Under the pieces are notes generated by a model. The model searched no databases. It was not told where the DNA came from and saw nothing but the letters and a program-made list of their open reading frames with translations. A DNA stretch of 64,000 bases from Labia minor. Lineage: Eukaryota; Arthropoda; Insecta; Dermaptera; Spongiphoridae. This document shows positions 58,056 to 64,000 of the stretch, piece after piece. The DNA lies in NCBI GenBank assembly GCA_963082975.1, contig OY720350.1, positions 52,096,734-52,160,733 on the forward strand. Reading direction: 5' to 3'. Positions within the stretch are counted from its first letter, which is position 1, and each line of letters begins with the position of its first letter. The position numbers and the translations under genes are program-made.

Positions 58056-58388
58056 CTAAATGGGTAACATTTGAATAATGGCCACTTGCTCTCCTCGTAA
58101 CATCAATTGATTTAAATGTCTTTCACACTCTTCATATTTACCAATTCTACGTAAAATTTGTACACGTGGTGGTTTGGGATAATTTGCACATATGGAATTC
58201 ATTTCTGGTGGTGGTCCTAAAAAATAACAAAATAACAAAATAAATAAATATTTCAACTTAAAATATATAAGCAAGCTTATTTGATAAAAAAAAATCATAA
58301 AATTAAATTTTTAATACTTAAAAAATAAACTAATTGGCAGATATATAAACTTTTTTCTAACCCTTTGGAGGAGACTTAGGAGGACGTG
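58056..58388 (-). CDS. 3' end of an unidentified gene: microexon plus last exon
   Basis: Two exons on the minus strand. A 27-nt microexon (58388-58362) follows a very strong pyrimidine tract (TTTCTATTTCTATATTCTTT, then CCCTATAAAAG) and ends AAAGG-GTTAG. After a 145-nt intron with acceptor TTATTTTTTAG, the last exon (58216-58056) carries the frame on. Spliced, it reads RPPKSPPKG then PPPEMNSICANYPKPPRVQI, ILRRIGKYEECERHLNQLML, and ends QVAIIQMLPI-stop. The frame is continuous across the intron, good evidence of a real gene. The proline-rich linker followed by a helical, charged end names no family I know. Upstream exons may include 59352-59300. The duplicate at 7338-7562 is truncated. Confidence 0.55.
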
Positions 58389-58624
58389 CTTTTATAGGGA
58401 AAGAATATAGAAATAGAAAGAGAGAACTTTTTTTTAAAAATAAACAATTAATTAATATTTATGCATTGTATTATTTTAACTCTTTAAAAATTCATAAAAA
58501 CTTTATTAAATGAGTGAATTACATAGTTAGGAGATGAAATAGTCCATTTATTATGGGGTTCAAACCTCACACCATGTTCACTAGAATTTATAATATAATA
58601 TTTAATATAAATTATTATTAAATT

Positions 58625-59130
58625 TGTAATTATTCAAATAATCGTAGATTTGGATAATACTTTACCAGTGAGTTTCTTAATTCCAAATAAACTTTTCTTA
58701 TGGAATGTTTTTGGGCCTCTTCTTGTTTACGAGACAAAAATTATTAAAATTGGCATTTAAATCCATTGATATTCTATTTAACAAGCATGTTTTATCCGTT
58801 TCACTACCAGATGGCGCATTAATTTTGGGTTTTTATAAGTTCGGTTTGGATATAGGAAAATTATTTAATTAATTTTTATAATTTTCATAAATCCAAACCG
58901 AACTTATAAAAACCCAAAATTAGTGCGCCATCTGGTAGTCAAACGGATAAAACATGCTTGCTAAATAGAATATCAATGGATTTAAATGCCAATTTTAATA
59001 ATTTTTATCTCGTTAACTAGAAGAGGCCCGGAAAAAGTTCCATAAGAAAAGTTTATTTGGAATTGCAAGAGGAACCCACTGGTAAAGTATTATCCAAACC
59101 CACGAAAATGCGTTTACTTGAATAATTACC
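58625..59130. mobile_element. Foldback MITE, copy in duplication 2 (near-perfect arms)
   Basis: Arms of about 230 bp (58625-58851 and 58891-59130) are inverted copies around a 40-bp AT centre. Matching landmarks on both arms: TTACTTTACCAG / CTGGTAAAGTA, GCGCCATCTGGTAG / CTACCAGATGGCGC, TTCGGTTTGGAT / ATCCAAACCGAA. No coding capacity. It can form a very stable hairpin in RNA or DNA. Confidence 0.8.
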
Positions 59131-59299
59131 CAGAAATTCATCATCGAATAGAAACATTTTAATTTAAGAAGTAAAATTCATTTTTTAAAATTCAATTTCA
59201 TCATCAAGATTAAAGTTTGAGTAATATTTAACTGTTTAATAGAAAACTTTTAAATTTATTTATTTTCTTATCAAAACAAATAAATCAGATGTTATCTGC

Positions 59300-59352
59300 A
59301 TGGATGCACCAGTTTTTGTAATTCAAACCAGATGACCGTTTCGAGACCTTAT
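59300..59352 (-). other. Exon-like block upstream of the microexon
   Basis: After TTCACAG the minus strand reads KVSKRSSGLNYKNWCIHAD, shared with copy 1 at 8519-8573 apart from a 3-bp (one codon) indel. That indel keeps the frame, mildly suggesting selection on coding. The donor side (CAG-ATAACA) is not canonical. Confidence 0.3.
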
Positions 59353-59573
59353 CTGTGAATAAATTTAATTATTATTTGGTGGTTCAGCAACAAAGGCCAT
59401 ATGAACCATGAAGTAATAATCAATAAAATATATTTTGCTTTAGAAATTCTATTAAGGTGAAATGGAACATTTCAGGAGGAGTACAGCCTCTCCCCTTCTA
59501 ACTTTTATTTAAAATTTAAAACATTCTTGAGATATCTTTAAAAATTTTATTCTGTTCTTTTCTATAAAAACCA

Positions 59574-59897
59574 GGTTCGGTTTGGATAGAGGAAAATTAT
59601 TTAATTAATTTTTTAATTTTCATAAATCCAAACCGAACTTATAAAAACCGAAAATTAGTGAATAAGTGAATTATTAGTCAATTAGTCAATAAAACATTAC
59701 TTAATGGCACATTTCGATGTTCATAACTAATCTGTCAAACTTAACAAATCTTTATTTTAATAATTTTTATCTCGTAAACTAGTAGGGGCCCAAAAAAATT
59801 TCATAAGAAAAGTTTATTTGGAATTGGAATTGGAATTGGAACCCACTGGCAAAGTATTAACCATATCCACGAAAATGCGATTACTTGAATAATTACC
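59574..59897. mobile_element. Foldback element, partial third copy
   Basis: Starts at the centre (GGTTCGGTTTGGATAGAGGA) and contains one full arm, ending TTGAATAATTACC. Its arm carries the AATGGCACATTTCG variant seen in the right arm of 7798-8323. GGAATT is repeated in tandem at about 59820-59836. Confidence 0.75.
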
Positions 59898-60431
59898 TAA
59901 ATTATTATTATATACCAATAATAAACATTTCATAAATTTTTTCTATTTTAATAACAACTATACGATGGGCGGAATTCATAACTGAATCTTATATTAAAGA
60001 TTATCTTAACTACGGTAGCACAGAAGTGATAGTGACTATGAATATTGATGACGTCTTAAACTGCACTTTATTATAAGATTATGAATTATGAGGATAATTT
60101 TGAATTACGTTCTCTATCTCTTTAGTAGTATTTCTTATAAATACAATTCAATATTTGTATTTTATATTTTTCTTTATGTTCTTATAATAAGTCATGTTAA
60201 GTCATTTAAATTATTTCTTAATTTTAAATTCGATTTAAATTTTTTAAAATTAAAATTGTTGTTGATATTTTTCATTCATAATATAAAATATGATTTAACT
60301 CAATAAAGAAGTGTGAAAATGCGAATCATAGTAAAAATTGTTCGTGACTTCATTGGAGAAGTTTTTTTTTTTCATATAGTTAGCAATTATCTAAACAGAT
60401 AGAACGATTACAAAGTTAATAGTTGAAAGAA
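59898..60431. other. AT-rich non-coding stretch
   Basis: 59960-60070 is less AT-rich (CTACGGTAGCACAGAAGTG, GATGACGTC) without a supported feature. The 72-codon frame at 60088 is A/T-driven. Confidence 0.45.
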
Positions 60432-60491
60432 ATGCCGCCAAGAAATGATAGAGATAGAAGAGGAGGAAGAGGAAGGGGAGGAGAGGGTTAG
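60432..60491 (+). CDS. Short RGG-rich open frame
   Basis: AAATGCCGCCAAGA starts a 19-codon frame reading MPPRNDRDRRGGRGRGGEG and then TAG. RGG repeats bind RNA in larger proteins. Here the frame is far too short and comes from a purine-rich GGA/AGA run, so a low-complexity coincidence, an exon start or a decayed gene piece are all possible. Confidence 0.2.
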   Translation: MPPRNDRDRRGGRGRGGEG

Positions 60492-61081
60492 AAAAATATT
60501 CAACCATCTCTTTATTTACTAGAACAGATCAATGCCATATGAATATTCAACCGATTAATTATATCCATTAATAGAAGAAGATAATTAAATTAGAAATGAA
60601 ATGAAATGTCGTTTCTTTTATGTTTAATTTCAACGAAGGTCAAATTTATGTGGAAACTAGGAATTTTTCTAATATAGAATACTATACCCATTTGGTATAT
60701 CCATATGGCATATATTTTATTCAAAGAAAGAAAAGAAATATGAAATTAAATTTATAAATTTATCAAAATAGAAAAGAAAATTTATAAATATTTTTAAAAT
60801 ACAAAAAAAAAAATAATAATAATAATAATAATAATAACTATTTAATTTGGAATTTTTACTTTATCAATAAAAGTTAATACTAATTTACAATTTTTTAAAA
60901 ATTTCACCTATACAGAATTAATTTTTTTTATAAATATAATTAATTTAATTAAAATTAAATATAGTTTAGATTATTGAGATACATTTTAACAATTTAAAAT
61001 TTTTTAGTTTTATTTATTTATTTGATTTTTTTAATATTACTTTTAAATAATTTAGGTGAATGTTAATAGAACATAAATGGG
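60492..61081. other. AT-rich non-coding stretch
   Basis: (AAT)n at 60812-60838; nothing else. Confidence 0.5.
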
Positions 61082-61259
61082 ATGTTGAAAAATAGGAAGT
61101 GGAGGAAAAAAAGGTTATTAGGGCGATACCTTGGCTTGCACTTAGTGCCTGTGGCGAGGGGCTTTAATGCACTTTCTTGTAGAGGGAAAATAGTGCCAAG
61201 AAAGAATAAAAAAAATAAAAGCTTAAAAGAAGAAAATCAAACTAATGGTATAATTCACC

Positions 61260-61291
<32 letters not shown>
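61082..61291 (+). other. GC-richer block with 70-codon frame ending in (CT)n
   Basis: MLKNRKWRKKRLLGRYLGLH then VPVARGFNALSCRGKIVPRK is basic and of normal complexity for about 40 residues, before running into Lys-rich and then Leu-Ser repeat ((CT)n, 61262-61291). No family is recognised. A CT run downstream could be the pyrimidine tract of a later exon, but none was found. Confidence 0.25.
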
Positions 61292-61294
<3 letters not shown>

Positions 61295-61453
61295 GCTTTA
61301 TATATAAATATATATATTCCTTGTTTATTTTAAAAATAAGAATAGCCTAGGAGTCAGTGGACAGTAGGAAAACGGAAAGTTTAAAAATGAAAACCTCGAA
61401 CTTTTTTGTCAAGAAATGTTGACGTTTGGGATCCTCTTCAGGAATTCGGTTGC

Positions 61454-61535
61454 GTTATTTTTTAATAAATATTATTTATTAATTTTAATTTATAATTTTA
61501 TTATTTAAATTTAATTTAAATATAATATATGTTAT
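61454..61535 (-). mobile_element. Family A spacer fragment
   Basis: TTAATAAATATTATTTATTA, then TTAATTTAAATATAATATAT match only the AT-rich spacer of inverted family A copies (for example 31520-31585). The conserved head and E-box blocks are absent, so low complexity may explain it. Confidence 0.35.
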
Positions 61536-63150
61536 TCATATATGGAGACGGCACTGATCAAATAAAAAATATTGTACATTCATAAATTGAATGTGTGTCT
61601 GAAGAAGGTCCTTAAAAATGATCCCTAATCTTCTAGTCCATTATACACTTACTTGAAAATATAGATAATTAAAATAAAATTTGTTTAAAAAATATTTATT
61701 TATTTAAATTAAAAATGGAACAATTAAAAGGAATATTTACAGGATTGACATACATAATAAACTTTATATTTTTAAAAAATATGCTAAACTTAAATTCTCT
61801 TCAAACACATAATAGAATATTAACTAATACCAAATTAAAAATAAACCATAATATATTTACTAGTATATAGGCCAAATAAATTATGATTAAAAAATTAATT
61901 TATAAATAATATAAGCGTCATATTTTATCTTTAATAAAAATTTATTATTGGTTGAGAAAACAGAAAATTTAGTGAATTATATATTAATAATCTTTTAATT
62001 TATTTGATTAAAAATCACATATTTTTTTGTTTTGTTTAAAAAATAATAACATAGATTATATAGATTAATTAAAATAATAAATTAGATTAAATTAAATAAT
62101 TAATATTATAGGTCTATCAATTTAAAGGATTTTTTTTAGAAAACGAAATATTCTTATATCCTGCCCAAAAGAAAAGTTTTAATTTTTAATTTCAATTTAA
62201 CTAGTTATAAATAGATAATTGTAGATATAGATAATAGATAAAATAAAAAAATTTCATATAAATTTATTAGAATAACTTTTCGATAAGTTATATTTTTTTA
62301 ATATGTATATGTGAGTAGGTTATTTGCAGGAGCGGAGTAAGAGGCCCGTAAGGAGATGAAAAGTGTCTTATTATTATCAATAATGTAATACATATATTAC
62401 AACGGTTAAGTCCCGACCTCTTCCTCTCTTTTGCACGATCTCTTTCTCTTTTGCACTTGATTTATATTCAACAGCTGCTCAATTTCTTGTTCTTCATCCA
62501 TATTTCCGGCATTTTAAAAAGAGAGAGAGAAACAAAAAAAAAAAATAAATTGCATTCTGAGTGCATAAAGGCACGCGACAAAAACAAACCAAGGTTACCA
62601 CCAACAACATTCATGCAAGTGCATCATCTTCGAATGTATTAAACACCGAATTATGACATTCTATTTACAAAAATAACTATAGAGTAAGTCATAAATAATA
62701 ACCATTTATCACTACAAACAAATTAAAAAAAAATTGGTGGAATTATTGAGTTAGAAAAATCTATTTCGAATTAATTATATTGAACCTAACTATTGAAAAA
62801 AAAAAAATTATTATTCATTACAAAATATATTCTATTAGATATTGCTTAATAAAAAGTAAATCTAGTAATTTAAATTTTCAAAAAATTCGATTATTAATAT
62901 AGGTGACTCAAATAGGTGAAGAGGGGTTTGATTCCAATTTAAAAATGGCCGGTGGTTAGTCTTAAGACACTATGAGCAGATAATTTTCAAGGTAGATATG
63001 AAAGAAGAGAGAGGATAAAAAGAGGAGAACATTTGGAAAAATGTTATGTCATAACGTTCTATCTCTAGAAATATATCACTAGATATTATTTTATTATATT
63101 ATAATATATAAAATGTGATATATATGTTGATTAATAAAATTTTGAAAATT
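61536..63150. other. AT-rich non-coding stretch
   Basis: 62320-62360 (GCAGGAGCGGAGTAAGAGG) and 62410-62640 are less AT-rich. A 63-codon plus frame at 62451 is not convincing. Nothing else is supported. Confidence 0.45.
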
Positions 63151-63435
63151 CAAAGGTGCCACAGGGTAGGAAGTAGCGAAGCTGCCTCATAGTTTCGTTG
63201 TCCCGGGGTCAAGTCCAGGGCTTGGCAAGGGAATTTCTCTAGCTGGGGTCTATGGGACGGAGTCAACCCAGCCTCCGCGATCAAATTTGGGAAGCTACTT
63301 GATAGCGCCTCCGATTAAGAAAATCAAGGTAAAGGTTGATAGGACCCGTTCTACTGATCATAGGACACCTCATTGATAGAACCGACTTGACAGATGTTGT
63401 CCTTGAGTAGGATGTACAAAAGTCAGAGGTTTTTT
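63151..63435 (+). mobile_element. tRNA-derived SINE-like element
   Basis: The head GGTGCCACAGGGTAGGAAG followed by GAAGCTGCC and CCCGGGGTCAAGTCCAGG resembles a tRNA with A box and B box (GGTCAAGTCC against GGTTCGANTCC), at the usual distance. A non-tRNA body of normal complexity follows (GGGGTCTATGGGACGGAGTC, ACCTCATTGATAGAACCG), then an AT-rich tail. Only one copy is in the window, so family status is inferred from the promoter boxes. Confidence 0.5.
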
Positions 63436-64000
63436 TTATTATGAAAAAATTCATGAAAATTCTGATAGAGTTGTTCAAATAAGTTAACACTTTTGTTAGG
63501 TAAAATGTTCATTTACCAGGGTATAAAATGATTTTTCAAATTTTATATAAAGCAAAAAACTGCAAAATTAAATATCAAATTTATTATTTATTTCCTTAGT
63601 AATTGAAATGTTTAAATGATATATTTAATACAATTTTATTACAAAAAAAAATAATTATTTTTTTATATGAATAAATTGTATATTTTCATGAAAATGATAA
63701 AATAATATATTTTATAGTCATGATTTTATAACCATTTAATCATGATTAGAATTAACAAGAAATGGCCAATTGTATAGACGGGTCATTGCTCTCAGGGTGG
63801 GAGGGCCTCCTCTAAGGAGAGGAGTGCGCAGTTTAGCTTGAGAATGTTCCAAAAATTTTATTTTAAACATTTAGTATCTTTTAAAATTTTATCTTATTAT
63901 ATGGGTAAGGAATGAGATTCATAAATATACCAAATGATAATAAATTCATCGGTTTTTAAAATATAATTTCTGCAATATATGTGGGCCAAAATAAATAATA
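63436..64000. other. AT-rich end of the window with a small GC islet
   Basis: 63774-63840 holds CAGGGTGGGAGGGCCTCC and a short hairpin CTCCTCT-AAGG-AGAGGAG. The function is unknown. The rest is low-complexity A/T sequence. Confidence 0.4.

Larger units (their letters stand above)
58156..59573. repeat. Segmental duplication, copy 2 (partner 7336-8744)
   Basis: Direct repeat of the 7.3-8.7 kb block. The border at the left lies inside the last exon, so copy 2 is the fuller version of the gene and probably the source. At the right border, a third foldback piece (59574-59897) is joined exactly where copy 1 stops matching. Confidence 0.85.

Noticed and set aside
59960-60070. Less AT-rich patch that might be a transposon end
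   Set aside because: No second copy and no inverted repeat could be found.
63774-63840. Hairpin CTCCTCT-AAGG-AGAGGAG as a microRNA precursor
   Set aside because: The stem is too short (7 bp) and the flanks do not extend the pairing.
1-64000. CRISPR array, bacterial operon, rRNA genes or mitochondrial insert
   Set aside because: No regular spacer-repeat array, no ribosome-binding-site-led gene strings, and no rRNA or mitochondrial gene words were seen. The repeats are interspersed eukaryotic types.

Overview
The window reads as a very AT-rich animal genome, almost certainly an arthropod and probably an insect. The evidence is the density of simple repeats, deletion derivatives of Tc1/mariner transposons, non-LTR retrotransposon scraps, a hAT MITE, a tRNA-type SINE, GTCY-type microsatellite elements, and candidate exons with GT/AG borders instead of long open frames. 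By eye only about a fifth of the bases are G or C. I cannot name the species. An extremely AT-rich insect such as a small parasitoid wasp would fit, but this is a guess.

There is no complete protein-coding gene. The window looks like a gene desert or very long introns sprinkled with short, GC-richer islands. The best candidate exons on the + strand are at 491-660 (island with two arthropod Inr motifs), 1554-1634 (ATG, 24 codons, GTCAGT donor), 27190-27859 (long GC-rich leader with a donor at the end), 46563-46630 (signal-peptide-like, GTAAGA donor) and 56060-56083 (24-nt microexon). The best on the minus strand is a two-exon 3' gene end at 58056-58388. Part of it is duplicated about 51 kb away at 7336-8744, where it is broken. 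Further islands with open frames lie at 10.9, 45.7, 49.0 and 50.2 kb.

Most of the explainable sequence is mobile DNA. Family A has ten copies of up to about 610 bp at 5.9, 9.5, 12.9, 14.7, 19.6, 22.8, 31.0, 41.7, 41.9 and 44.4 kb. It has a conserved head, an E-box-rich block, a TATA-like block, a CA microsatellite and a conserved tail ending in a hairpin that inversely repeats a motif of the head. That is the architecture of Helentron-associated (DINE-1/HINE) elements. Family B (1, 3.5, 16.6, 17.4, 20.2, 25.4 kb) shares a similar layout. Three mariner copies of one family (33.9, 39.9, 52.5 kb) and two of other types (21.4, 56.4 kb) keep inverted ends but have lost most of the transposase. A foldback element with arms of about 230 bp lies in both copies of the segmental duplication. 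Non-LTR retrotransposon 3' ends lie at 26.2, 34.6 and 54.7 kb.

No rRNA gene, intact tRNA gene, CRISPR array or bacterial-type operon was seen. Because there are no full genes, no pathway can be reconstructed. The most informative items are the Helentron-like family, the duplicated gene end with arm-switched foldback element, and the candidate exons that could belong to one or two very long genes.
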